DNA from: Accumulibacter sp.
GTDB taxonomy: Bacteria > Pseudomonadota > Gammaproteobacteria > Burkholderiales > Rhodocyclaceae
DNA length: 38,662 nucleotides
Assembly: GCF_029255125.1 (NCBI RefSeq)
Contig: NZ_JAPUVR010000080.1
Coordinates: forward strand, 1-38,662
Direction: 5' to 3'
The notes under the pieces are model-generated. The model saw only the letters and a program-made list of their open reading frames with translations, was not told where the DNA came from and made no database searches. The position numbers and the translations under genes are program-made. The stretch's first letter is position 1, and the number at the start of each line of letters is the position of its first letter. Positions 1 to 8,361 of the stretch are shown piece after piece.

Positions 1-2802
1 GTACAACGGCCGGCACAGCCGGCAATCTTCAACGTTTCAATCCACGCCCCTCAGTGATGAAGGGCGAATCCCGAGAAGTGCAACGCAGTTGCCGATCGCC
101 GGATGTTTCAATCCACGCCCCTCAGTGATGAAGGGCGAATCGCCAGGCACTGGTCGCAGCCCAGGCGCTCGGTATGGTTTCAATCCACGCCCCTCAGTGA
201 TGAAGGGCGAATCCCTTCTGAGATGGCCCCGCCGAAAACTCTTGCCGGTTTCAATCCACGCCCCTCAGTGATGAAGGGCGAATCATAATTAAAGGAGATT
301 GAGATGACCACCCAGTTTGTTTCAATCCACGCCCCTCAGTGATGAAGGGCGAATCACGAACTGTTCCGCACGGTCGATGCGATCAAGGAAGTTTCAATCC
401 ACGCCCCTCAGTGATGAAGGGCGAATCGCTTTGCCGCAAGAGCGACTCCAGTCTCGACGCTTGTTTCAATCCACGCCCCTCAGTGATGAAGGGCGAATCG
501 ATCTGTGTCGGCAGCAGCTTCCCGATCAGCGCCATGTTTCAATCCACGCCCCTCAGTGATGAAGGGCGAATCATCAAGCTGCTCCCCGATCCGTGGCAGA
601 AGCTGTCGTTTCAATCCACGCCCCTCAGTGATGAAGGGCGAATCCACGAGGCTCGTAGCTGGTGGTACGTCACCGGCTGGTTTCAATCCACGCCCCTCAG
701 TGATGAAGGGCGAATCCGTCGCCAAAAAAACTCCTGCCGATAGTCATCCACGTTTCAATCCACGCCCCTCAGTGATGAAGGGCGAATCCCCACGCCCTGA
801 GTGTAGCCACCGAGTGCCATCAACTGTTTCAATCCACGCCCCTCAGTGATGAAGGGCGAATCCCCGTGTTTCTGATCCGCGATCGGATCGCATCTAAGTT
901 TCAATCCACGCCCCTCAGTGATGAAGGGCGAATCCCTACAATTCGACGCCGATCCCGTCGACTACGTAGTTTCAATCCACGCCCCTCAGTGATGAAGGGC
1001 GAATCTTCCGGCAATCCGGCCGGCAGCGCCTTGAGCGTGGCGTTTCAATCCACGCCCCTCAGTGATGAAGGGCGAATCGAGAATATCCAGCCCGCGGTGG
1101 CGATGCTGCGTAATGTTTCAATCCACGCCCCTCAGTGATGAAGGGCGAATCTCGCTCGTCCTGTTCGAGCGCCTTGATGGTTCCCTGTTTCAATCCACGC
1201 CCCTCAGTGATGAAGGGCGAATCTTCTCGGCGCCGGGGTCTTCTCCGCCCGGCTGTGCGTTTCAATCCACGCCCCTCAGTGATGAAGGGCGAATCCTGGA
1301 TCGGGAGCGAACTGCTTGGCCCGCTCGCGGTTTCAATCCACGCCCCTCAGTGATGAAGGGCGAATCCAGCACAGTACGCCCACATGATACGCGATGGAGA
1401 CGTTTCAATCCACGCCCCTCAGTGATGAAGGGCGAATCGCTACATATCGCCGCTGGCCCGTGCGCAGAAGCTGGTTTCAATCCACGCCCCTCAGTGATGA
1501 AGGGCGAATCCTTTCAGCAGGGCTATCTCCTCCTGCGGCAGCGGGTTTCAATCCACGCCCCTCAGTGATGAAGGGCGAATCACAAGGCGGCATCGGACGA
1601 GCTGCGCAAAGACTGGTTTCAATCCACGCCCCTCAGTGATGAAGGGCGAATCCGCGGCAGCTTTCTGCGTTAGGCTGTGCCTGGAGAGGTTTCAATCCAC
1701 GCCCCTCAGTGATGAAGGGCGAATCCGGGGACCACTTTCGAGGACGCGATTAAAGACCCCGTTTCAATCCACGCCCCTCAGTGATGAAGGGCGAATCATG
1801 GGCCGTGGTCATTGAAAAAGGAGTTTGTCATGTTTCAATCCACGCCCCTCAGTGATGAAGGGCGAATCGATTCCCCACTCTGTCCAGTAGCCATATGCCT
1901 GTGTTTCAATCCACGCCCCTCAGTGATGAAGGGCGAATCCGTAGTTGCCGTAGCGGGCGGTTGAATCTCCACGCAGTTTCAATCCACGCCCCTCAGTGAT
2001 GAAGGGCGAATCTGTGAGGGCTTCGATGGCCGCGTCTTTTTTCGCTTCGTTTCAATCCACGCCCCTCAGTGATGAAGGGCGAATCCTCCGTCCTCAGATG
2101 GCACATACGGATCGTGGACTGTTTCAATCCACGCCCCTCAGTGATGAAGGGCGAATCCGGCCTCGTGCGGCAGGTAGTGCGTGCCGAAGACGTTTCAATC
2201 CACGCCCCTCAGTGATGAAGGGCGAATCGCAGCTCAACTCGCCGGCGACCGACGACCAGACCGGTTTCAATCCACGCCCCTCAGTGATGAAGGGCGAATC
2301 GCTTGAAGAAGTCGTCGCAATGGCGCTTTCAAGGATGTTTCAATCCACGCCCCTCAGTGATGAAGGGCGAATCCCGCGAGGCGCGCGAGGCCGTCAGGGT
2401 CAGCATGGTTTCAATCCACGCCCCTCAGTGATGAAGGGCGAATCCGACGGACACGCCCAGCCAGATGTTTTTGCGTGGGTTTCAATCCACGCCCCTCAGT
2501 GATGAAGGGCGAATCTCCAGCGTTCCGCCCGACGCTGCGGCAGCAGAGACGTTTCAATCCACGCCCCTCAGTGATGAAGGGCGAATCCTGCAGACGTACG
2601 GGCGCATGCTCGGTAACGCTGGTTTCAATCCACGCCCCTCAGTGATGAAGGGCGAATCGTTCTCTATGCCAAAGGATGGTGTTCTCGACGCACTGTTTCA
2701 ATCCACGCCCCTCAGTGATGAAGGGCGAATCCGGCGAATGCTCCGATCTTCTCCTGGTAAAGCCGGTTTCAATCCACGCCCCTCAGTGATGAAGGGCGAA
2801 TC
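1..2802 (-). CRISPR. Type I-C CRISPR array, 39 repeats, truncated by window edge
   Basis: A 37-bp direct repeat occurs 39 times (first copy 34-70, last copy 2766-2802) with 38 complete unique spacers of 34-37 bp; bases 1-33 belong to one more spacer, so the array continues beyond the window. All copies read as identical. On the minus strand the repeat starts GATTCGCCCTTC and ends GTGGATTGAAAC, the usual 3' end of type I-C repeats. Inside it GCCCTTCA and TGAGGGGC form an 8-bp stem with one G-U pair and a TCAC loop, so cleavage at the stem base would leave an ATTGAAAC-type 5' handle. This orientation, and the position just downstream of cas2, indicate transcription leftward from a leader at 2803-2984. 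No repeat is degenerate, so the trailer end is not in view. The repeat is longer than the 32 bp common in type I-C. Confidence 0.98.
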
Positions 2803-2984
2803 CCATCTGCGCCAAACGCTGGAAAACAATGGGCAATTTGCCTCGGTTGCGCGAACCTTCGGTGGATGGGCAAGGTGTGAGTCTACAGCATGCCGTAGCG
2901 AAACGGGAAGACAAGTGAAAACAATCCACTGCAGTGCGCGCGGAACTCCCCGTCGGGTGGCGGGAGCTTGGGGTTCGCGCAGGC
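2803..2984 (-). promoter_or_regulatory. CRISPR leader
   Basis: These 182 bp lie between the cas2 stop codon and the first repeat, where type I-C arrays carry their leader (array promoter and integration signals). Visible structure: a 9-bp inverted pair GCGCGAACC (2849-2857) and GGTTCGCGC (2972-2980); a 10-bp palindrome CACTGCAGTG (2927-2936); an inverted GGCAA-T-TTGCC (2832-2842); and the word CAATCCAC (2923-2930), which matches part of the repeat. No convincing -35/-10 pair was found, so the exact promoter is not assigned. The role follows from position and is not proven by sequence. Confidence 0.75.
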
Positions 2985-3275
2985 TCATAGCACAAGAGGC
3001 GATTCGAAGTCGGCTGCACGAAAGCAGCCGTGTTCGCAAACCTCGTAGCCTTTCCGTTCGGCGATGCGATAAAGGCGCAGGTTGTCCTCGCTGGCTTTGA
3101 TTTCGGCAAGCAGTCGGCGCTCCAGAGCTTCAAACTGGGCACGATCGAGCTGGCACTCGAAAACCGACTTCTGTACGCGCTGGCCGACACCTTCGCAGAC
3201 GCGCGCCACTTTGCGCAGGCGGCGGCGTCCTTCGCGGGTTTCGGTGTTGACGTCGTAGCAGACGATGACCAGCAT
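2985..3275 (-). CDS. cas2: CRISPR-associated endoribonuclease Cas2 (type I-C)
   Basis: Cas2 dimers bridge two Cas1 dimers in the spacer-integration complex; some Cas2 proteins also have nuclease activity in vitro. The 96-residue product has the usual family length. It opens with a ferredoxin-like beta strand carrying the conserved aspartate (MLVIVCYDV, Asp8), followed by the basic helix [18 protein letters not shown] and the [11 protein letters not shown] strand typical of type I-C Cas2. The ATG overlaps the cas1 stop codon (TGATG), showing translational coupling. It is the last gene before the leader and array, as in most I-C loci. Confidence is high. Confidence 0.97.
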   Translation of the reverse strand: MLVIVCYDVNTETREGRRRLRKVARVCEGVGQRVQKSVFECQLDRAQFEALERRLLAEIKASEDNLRLYRIAERKGYEVCEHGCFRAADFESPLVL

Positions 3276-4303
3276 CAGCGCATCAGGTAGGGCAGGTAGT
3301 CGGCGGTGTCACCACGTAGAGTCCGGGCGAGGAGCCGGGCTTGCAGGTGCGGCAGCAGGCCGAACGGGATGGGTTCGGAGAGCAGAGGATGGGCAACGCT
3401 TTCCTGCTTGCGCTGTTGATAGGCGACCAGGACCGTCTTGCGCGCTTCGCCGGCAAGCAGGACGGCGCCGCCCTCGCGTTCATCGAAGTCGCCGGGGTTG
3501 AGTTGAGCGCGGTTGACCAGGGTGAGGGCAAGGCGATCAGCGGAGAAACGGAACTCCTCCATCAGGTCGAGCGCGAGTGCGGCGCGTCCAGGGCGGACGG
3601 CGTGGAGGAAGCCAATCTGTGGGTCGAGGCCTGCGGCCTCTACGGCTGATCGGCAGTCATTCATCAGCAGCGAGTAGAGGAAGGACAGAAGTGCGTTGAT
3701 GCGGTCGCGCGGCGGTCGACGGCTGCGCCCATTCATCCTGAAGGCCTCGCGTGCAGAGTTCCGGACAAGGTGGGTGAGCGCCGCGAAATACTGCCTTGCT
3801 GCTTCGCCTTCCTGGCCGCGCAGGGTGTCGAAGTCGGCTGCCTGGGGGAGCGCGCGCAGGGCAGCGGCGAGATTGTCGGCGCCGCGCGCCAGCGGCTGGG
3901 CGTCGTCCGCGACTTTCGCTTCGCGCGCGCCGCGCAGGAGCACCTGGCGGCAGTTGCGCACTTTGCCGGCGATCATGTTGCGGGCAACGCGCAGCGCAAA
4001 CGAGTCATCGCTCGCGAGTCGATGCTGTGCTTGCCGCAGCAGGACGTTGCCGGAAACCGCTCCCTCCAGGCGTGCCTTGAAACGGCCGTTTCCGTCGAGC
4101 AGGACCAGCGCTATTCCTTCGTCGGCCAGGCGGTGCATGAGTGGTAGCGAGACGGCGACATGCCCAAAGCAGACGACCGCTGCCAGGTGATGCAGCGGTA
4201 CCCGCAAGCGCGTTTCGTGAGCGACTTCGACGCGGATCGTCTGGTTCTCCAGATGCACGTAGCTGTCGGGTGTGGTGAGGTAGAGTGTGTTGAGCAATTG
4301 CAT
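3275..4303 (-). CDS. cas1: CRISPR-associated integrase Cas1 (type I-C)
   Basis: Cas1 is the metal-dependent integrase that inserts prespacers at the leader end of the array, together with Cas2 and here Cas4. The start chosen is ATG 4301-4303 ([10 protein letters not shown]), which gives 342 residues, the standard I-C length; the open frame extends further upstream but that extension overlaps cas4 and resembles nothing. The catalytic region is clear: [13 protein letters not shown] with Glu165, then [16 protein letters not shown] with His234, followed by the acidic segment [10 protein letters not shown] with Asp246 and Glu250. Its start lies one base after the cas4 stop (TGACATG) and its stop overlaps the cas2 start. 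Confidence 0.97.
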   Translation of the reverse strand: MQLLNTLYLTTPDSYVHLENQTIRVEVAHETRLRVPLHHLAAVVCFGHVAVSLPLMHRLADEGIALVLLDGNGRFKARLEGAVSGNVLLRQAQHRLASDDSFALRVARNMIAGKVRNCRQVLLRGAREAKVADDAQPLARGADNLAAALRALPQAADFDTLRGQEGEAARQYFAALTHLVRNSAREAFRMNGRSRRPPRDRINALLSFLYSLLMNDCRSAVEAAGLDPQIGFLHAVRPGRAALALDLMEEFRFSADRLALTLVNRAQLNPGDFDEREGGAVLLAGEARKTVLVAYQQRKQESVAHPLLSEPIPFGLLPHLQARLLARTLRGDTADYLPYLMR

Positions 4304-4304
4304 G

Positions 4305-4943
4305 TCAGCACTCCGGGTCGAAGAGCGCGCCGAGTGCCGCCGCGTGTTCGTGTTGCGCTGCCAGCGCTTCTGGTTGGCAGAGATCGCGCAGGGAGCAGGC
4401 GCGACAGCGGTGGTCGCTGCGTATTGGCGGTGTGCTTCCACTCGCCAGCATCTGGCGAACGGCTTCGGTGGCGGCATGGACGCCAGCACGTAGTGCATCG
4501 GAAAAGACGACGCATCGTCGTCGGCGCGAGCTGGCATAGAACAAGGCGCCTTCCGGTACCGGGCGCTGGAACATCTCGGCCAGGCAGATCGCCTGTGCCG
4601 CCAGTTGGATATCGTCGCAAGCCGCGATGTCCGCATGCTTGTTGCGCGAGCCGTGCTTGTACTCGACGGGGTAGGGCGTGCCGTCCGGCAGAAACTCGAC
4701 GATGTCCGCCTTGCCGACCAGGCCGAGACGGTCGCTGAACAGGGGAAGCGAACGCTCGACGCGCAGACCCTCGTGCAGATCGCTACCCGGCTCGTCTACG
4801 CGCTGGTGCAGGGCTTGCCCGCGTTGCGTGTAGAGGTTGTCGGCGAAGACCTGCTCGAGGTGAATCAGCGCGCACTGGCGCGGACAGTAGCACCAGTGCT
4901 GCAGAGCGGAAAGCGGGATTGGATCGCGGAGCTCGCTGGACAT
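4305..4943 (-). CDS. cas4: CRISPR-associated exonuclease Cas4 (type I-C)
   Basis: Cas4 is a RecB-family iron-sulfur nuclease that trims prespacers and selects the PAM during adaptation. In the 212-residue product the cluster ligands are visible as CYCPRQC near the N-terminus (Cys18, Cys20, Cys24) and CRACSLRDLC near the C-terminus (Cys180, Cys183, Cys189). RecB nuclease motifs are GKADIVEF (Asp80) and VEYKHG (Glu94, Lys96). The start at MSSELRDPIP was chosen because homology begins there; a GTG 15 codons upstream would fall inside the 4981-5011 hairpin. No strong Shine-Dalgarno sequence precedes either start. A 74-bp gap separates it from cas7, the largest break in the operon. Confidence 0.95.
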   Translation of the reverse strand: MSSELRDPIPLSALQHWCYCPRQCALIHLEQVFADNLYTQRGQALHQRVDEPGSDLHEGLRVERSLPLFSDRLGLVGKADIVEFLPDGTPYPVEYKHGSRNKHADIAACDDIQLAAQAICLAEMFQRPVPEGALFYASSRRRRCVVFSDALRAGVHAATEAVRQMLASGSTPPIRSDHRCRACSLRDLCQPEALAAQHEHAAALGALFDPEC

Positions 4944-4980
4944 CGTTGGCTTTCGTCGGAGGTGTCGCTGCTGTCGCACG

Positions 4981-5011
4981 GCCGCCACCGCTCGTTGCGC
5001 GCGGTGGCGGC
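4981..5011 (-). other. Perfect 11-bp hairpin in the cas7-cas4 gap
   Basis: GCCGCCACCGC (4981-4991) and GCGGTGGCGGC (5001-5011) are exact reverse complements around a 9-nt loop. The element begins seven bases after the cas7 stop codon in the transcribed direction and sits upstream of the cas4 start. No T-run follows, so it is not a standard intrinsic terminator. A role in 3'-end protection, RNA processing or partial termination is inference. Confidence 0.8.
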
Positions 5012-5017
5012 GGGCGA

Positions 5018-5902
5018 TCAGATGCGCTGAATCAGGCTCACTCCCGGCGGCAGATCTTCAACGTTGACCGAAACCGTGTAATCCTCGAAGTGACGGGCGA
5101 AGTCGACTCCCTCCTTCCGGCGGATGGTGACGCGGTCGAAGAGCGCGTGCGCGTGCGCCTTGCCGAGCTCGGAGTCGTGCCGGAAGACGTAGAGACCGCG
5201 CGTTGTCATTTCGCCGCGCGCCGCCGAGCGGTCGTGCTCGAACATCTGCTCGAGCGCTTCCCAGAGCAGCGTCAGGTCGTCCTCGCCGAAGCCTGTTTGC
5301 CGGGCGAGAAAAGCCGAGACGAAGCCGTGTGCAACGTAGATCGCGTAAGGTACCGTGTGTTTGCGGCCCATCGTGCGGTTGTCACCCTTCTGCTTTTCCG
5401 CATCGGCCTTGGTGGCCACCGCCATGCGGGTGATCGAGTGTTCCTGTGCGATGATCGGGTCGACCGAGCGGGCGAACGTCAGTTGTACCGGACCACGCAC
5501 CTGTCCGCAGTTGATTCCGGTGGACAGCACGGCGCCAAAAGTGCGTACGTCGTAGAAGTTCTCGCACATCCACTTTCTCGCCCGATCGACCGTGTCGGGG
5601 CTTCCTTTGCGCTTCTTCTCGTCGCCGGTCAACTCGCTCTCGGCGCCGATCGCTCGGTAGGCCTTTTCGTGGGTCTCGTTGAGCACCGCCTTTTCCTTGA
5701 CGTAGATGTCGTATGGCGGCGTTTCCGCTTTGCTCAGGCCGACGTAGTTGCGCACCTTGCGCTTGAGCGAGACGTCGGTGACCAGGCCGTGGCCGGACTC
5801 GGCGTCGAGGCGCGGCAGGTTGCCGGCGTCGGGGTCGCCGTTCGGGTTGCCGTCGCGCACGTCGAAGACGAGGACGAAGTCGTAGCGGTTATGCAGGCTC
5901 AT
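5018..5902 (-). CDS. cas7: Cascade backbone subunit Cas7 (Csd2, type I-C)
   Basis: Cas7c polymerises along the crRNA spacer to form the backbone of the I-C surveillance complex. The 294-residue product matches the Csd2 family throughout: the N-terminal RRM-like strand [21 protein letters not shown], the KRKVRNYV basic segment, the [14 protein letters not shown] stretch and [14 protein letters not shown], followed by [10 protein letters not shown]. The ATG overlaps the cas8c stop codon (ATGA arrangement), so synthesis is coupled to that of the large subunit. Length is normal and no key segment appears to be missing. Confidence 0.97.
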   Translation of the reverse strand: MSLHNRYDFVLVFDVRDGNPNGDPDAGNLPRLDAESGHGLVTDVSLKRKVRNYVGLSKAETPPYDIYVKEKAVLNETHEKAYRAIGAESELTGDEKKRKGSPDTVDRARKWMCENFYDVRTFGAVLSTGINCGQVRGPVQLTFARSVDPIIAQEHSITRMAVATKADAEKQKGDNRTMGRKHTVPYAIYVAHGFVSAFLARQTGFGEDDLTLLWEALEQMFEHDRSAARGEMTTRGLYVFRHDSELGKAHAHALFDRVTIRRKEGVDFARHFEDYTVSVNVEDLPPGVSLIQRI

Positions 5903-6282
5903 GCGGGTTCTCCTTCGCTGGTTTCATTCGATGGTTTGTTCTTGCTGAAAAATGCCTGGCGCTGATGGTAGTAGCCCAGCGCAAAGCGCCCCTGTTCGGG
6001 CAGGCTGAGGTGTTTCGGGAATTCGGCCACGCCGCCGAGAATTTCGCCGAGTAGTCGTTCGAATTGGACGGCGCGGCCGCGTTGCTCGATCTTTGCCAGA
6101 TGATGGTTCTTCAGGCGCAGCAGCGTGGTGAACACGCTGACCGGCGTGCTCGACGCAGCGCCGTAGTAGCGTTCGCGGATGGTGGCGTTGAGTCCAGGGC
6201 TGGCTTCTTCCTGGATCTTTTCCAGTGTTGCAAACAGGCGTCCGAGGCGGTACGCCGGATTGTCGTTGTCGAGGTCGAGCAC
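5899..6282 (-). CDS. cas11: Probable Cas11c small subunit from an internal start in cas8c
   Basis: In type I-C systems the small subunit Cas11 is known to be translated from an internal start near the 3' end of cas8c. Here an in-frame GTG at 6280-6282 (codon 456 of cas8c) is preceded, nine bases upstream, by a strong Shine-Dalgarno AAGGAG (complement of 6292-6297). The predicted 127-residue product, starting [21 protein letters not shown] after the initiator, is the helical C-terminal region of Cas8c and has the expected size for Cas11c. It shares the cas8c stop codon. The site is directly visible; independent translation is inferred from the published precedent. Confidence 0.65.
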   Translation of the reverse strand: MLDLDNDNPAYRLGRLFATLEKIQEEASPGLNATIRERYYGAASSTPVSVFTTLLRLKNHHLAKIEQRGRAVQFERLLGEILGGVAEFPKHLSLPEQGRFALGYYHQRQAFFSKNKPSNETSEGEPA

Positions 6283-7647
6283 GGGCAGCAACTCCTTTGC
6301 TGGGAATGAAGAGCTAGTGAAGCGCAACTGGCGGTTCAGGCACGCCTTGATCGCCGCTGCGCGGTGGTAGTTGACCCTCTGTTCGGCGCGGCTGCGCATG
6401 ACGGCAGCGTTCAGCCAGCTTGCCGGGAAACGCTCTCCGGCGAAGATCGAGCGCATGATCTCGCCGCCGAGCCTGGGCGGAATGTTTTCGGCCTTGCCCA
6501 ACACAGCGCAGGCGGTGAGCAGGCGGAAGAGGCTGGGGTATTCCGGGTCGTCGGCCGAACGCGCGATCGCGAGATCGTCGAACCACTGGCGAATCTGCCG
6601 GGCGATTTCGTGCAGCGGCGCGGCGTGCCAGAAACGCACTGAGAGGCGTGCCGCGTTCGGCGCCAGTCCGAGAACGTGAAAGCGGTTGTCGCCGCGACCG
6701 CCGTCGAACTGTCCGCTGCGCACCGCAGCGAGCAGGCTGCGGATCAGGCCGCTGCGTGCGTCGGGATCGTCCTGGCCGAAAATTGCCGCGAAAGCGTCTT
6801 CGGCTTCCCGGTCTTCCTGCTGCGCCCAGAATACCGTGGATGCATCGCCAAGCTGCAGGCGCTGGCGCGAGTTGCGATCGAGCAGATGATTGAGCGCCGT
6901 GGTATAGGCAAACGCCGCCGCCTGGCCGACCGGAGCGTTATCCCCCTGCTCCTTGTTGTACGAGGTGAATGCTTCGAGATTGAACGAGACAATGTTGGCG
7001 CCGGACGTCTGTGCTCCCCAGACGCCCTTGATCGCCGTATGCAGACGCGCGGCGGTCGCCGGCTGCCCGGTGATCAGGCAGACGCGCTGGCCGGCCACGG
7101 CGGGCGTCGATTCGTCGGCCAGGCCGGCGATCACCGCCGAACGCTGGCAGACCAGTTCCGTTTGCGGGTGCAGGCGAAACGTGACGAGCGCATTGCCGGC
7201 GACGATTTCCGGCCAGCAGGGGTCGTTGGCCAGCGCGGCAGCGCCGTTGCCGGCATAGAAGGCACGGACTGCCTGCACACCGGCGTCGGCCAGCGCAGCA
7301 GGCGGCAGTTCTTCGAGACGGCGACGGAATGCGGCGTGCTGCTTTAGCACGCGCTGCGCTTTGCCGCGCGCATCGACGCCCAGCGCGTATTCGGCAGTAT
7401 CGCAGAGCAGATTGGCGGCGACGCCGGAAGCCCGTTTGACGCTCTGCGGCACCAGGTAACGGCGCGCCGTCTTCCGCTTGCCTTCGCTCTGGCGCGTGTC
7501 GGTGATTCCCAGCGGATGGCCGTCCGCGCTCAACTCGATGATGAACGGGATCTCCCTTTCCTCCAGTCCAAAGGCCGGCAGGCGGCGTGCGGGATCGGGG
7601 TCGAGCGCCTTGCGTTGGTAGTAGTCGTACAAGGATTGCAGAATCAT
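5899..7647 (-). CDS. cas8c: Cascade large subunit Cas8c (Csd1)
   Basis: Cas8c recognises the PAM and helps open target DNA before Cas3 recruitment. The product from ATG 7645-7647 has 582 residues, a normal Csd1 length. Family signatures include the opening [13 protein letters not shown], the [19 protein letters not shown] stretch, [39 protein letters not shown] and the C-terminal [17 protein letters not shown] region. The start was preferred over longer readings because it overlaps the cas5 stop codon (ATGA) and begins at the family N-terminus. The last 127 codons probably also serve as cas11c. Confidence 0.97.
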   Translation of the reverse strand: MILQSLYDYYQRKALDPDPARRLPAFGLEEREIPFIIELSADGHPLGITDTRQSEGKRKTARRYLVPQSVKRASGVAANLLCDTAEYALGVDARGKAQRVLKQHAAFRRRLEELPPAALADAGVQAVRAFYAGNGAAALANDPCWPEIVAGNALVTFRLHPQTELVCQRSAVIAGLADESTPAVAGQRVCLITGQPATAARLHTAIKGVWGAQTSGANIVSFNLEAFTSYNKEQGDNAPVGQAAAFAYTTALNHLLDRNSRQRLQLGDASTVFWAQQEDREAEDAFAAIFGQDDPDARSGLIRSLLAAVRSGQFDGGRGDNRFHVLGLAPNAARLSVRFWHAAPLHEIARQIRQWFDDLAIARSADDPEYPSLFRLLTACAVLGKAENIPPRLGGEIMRSIFAGERFPASWLNAAVMRSRAEQRVNYHRAAAIKACLNRQLRFTSSSFPAKELLPVLDLDNDNPAYRLGRLFATLEKIQEEASPGLNATIRERYYGAASSTPVSVFTTLLRLKNHHLAKIEQRGRAVQFERLLGEILGGVAEFPKHLSLPEQGRFALGYYHQRQAFFSKNKPSNETSEGEPA

Positions 7648-8291
7648 TGGCTCACCTGTGCCTGCGTCAGATCGATCACGCCGTCGCGCATCGCGGCGCG
7701 AAAGAAGTGCGGCTGCGGGTCGGCGCCAAAGGTAATGTCGTGCAGCATCCAGCCGAGGTCGCGTGTTTCGTGCAGCGCCGGCCGTTCGGCCGCCGGGTCG
7801 GCGACCAGGCGAAAGCGGGCGGCAAACTCGCGGCAGCCGAGGTAGGGCTGGTTGATGCACTGACCCTTTTCGGCTCGCCGCTGGAAGATCTCACGATACT
7901 TCACCGGATTGCCCGGCGCGTCGCCGGCGACCGGCAGCAGATCGGCGTGCAGGCGATAGGCTACGTCGCGCAGAAAGAGTCCGGCGCGTTGCTGCCGCTC
8001 GTCCTCGACGTAGAGCGCGAGGTGACCGCGACCGTCCCTCATTGCCGTCTGGGCGTTGCGTACCGACGCCTTGGCTGCCACTTCGTTGCGCCGCACGCTG
8101 ATCCAGCGGATCGGTTCAAGCACCTCGATCTTGTTGACCTGCCAGCGGATGGCCGGTTTCCAGAGGATCGCCTCGAAAACCGCGCGCGCCGCCGAAGGCG
8201 TGATCACGTCGTAAGACACCCGTTCGACTTTCATCTCCGGGCGGGTGAAACAGGCGAAATCGCCGGTGACTTCCAGGCAGAAACTGGTCAT
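7644..8291 (-). CDS. cas5c: Cas5c (Cas5d), crRNA-processing endonuclease
   Basis: In I-C systems, which lack Cas6, Cas5c cuts the repeat at the base of its stem-loop and stays on the 5' handle of the crRNA. The 215-residue product has the family start FCLEVTGDFACFTRPEMKVE, the ERVSYDVITPSAARAVFEA helix and the GQCINQPYLGCREF signature. In Bacillus halodurans Cas5d the catalytic residues are Tyr46, Lys116 and His117; the local motif here reads NPVKYREIF, so Lys131 is kept while the following position is Tyr132, not His, if the alignment is right. A good ribosome site (AAGGACA) precedes the ATG. A 70-bp gap separates it from cas3. Confidence 0.96.
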   Translation of the reverse strand: MTSFCLEVTGDFACFTRPEMKVERVSYDVITPSAARAVFEAILWKPAIRWQVNKIEVLEPIRWISVRRNEVAAKASVRNAQTAMRDGRGHLALYVEDERQQRAGLFLRDVAYRLHADLLPVAGDAPGNPVKYREIFQRRAEKGQCINQPYLGCREFAARFRLVADPAAERPALHETRDLGWMLHDITFGADPQPHFFRAAMRDGVIDLTQAQVSQ

Positions 8292-8361
8292 TGTCCTTTT
8301 CCTTTCAGAATCGCCAAGGTGGCAGTGCAGCAGTCATCGAATCGAGGATAGAGGGGTGCGA

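Noticed and set aside
89-2740. Many open frames of 60-210 codons running through the array on both strands
   Set aside because: They are translations of the repeat (recurring FNPRPSVMKGES or FQSTPLSDEGRI), not genes.
4304-4636. A 111-codon N-terminal extension of Cas1
   Set aside because: It lies within cas4 in another frame, is unlike Cas1, and the start at 4303 gives the family length.
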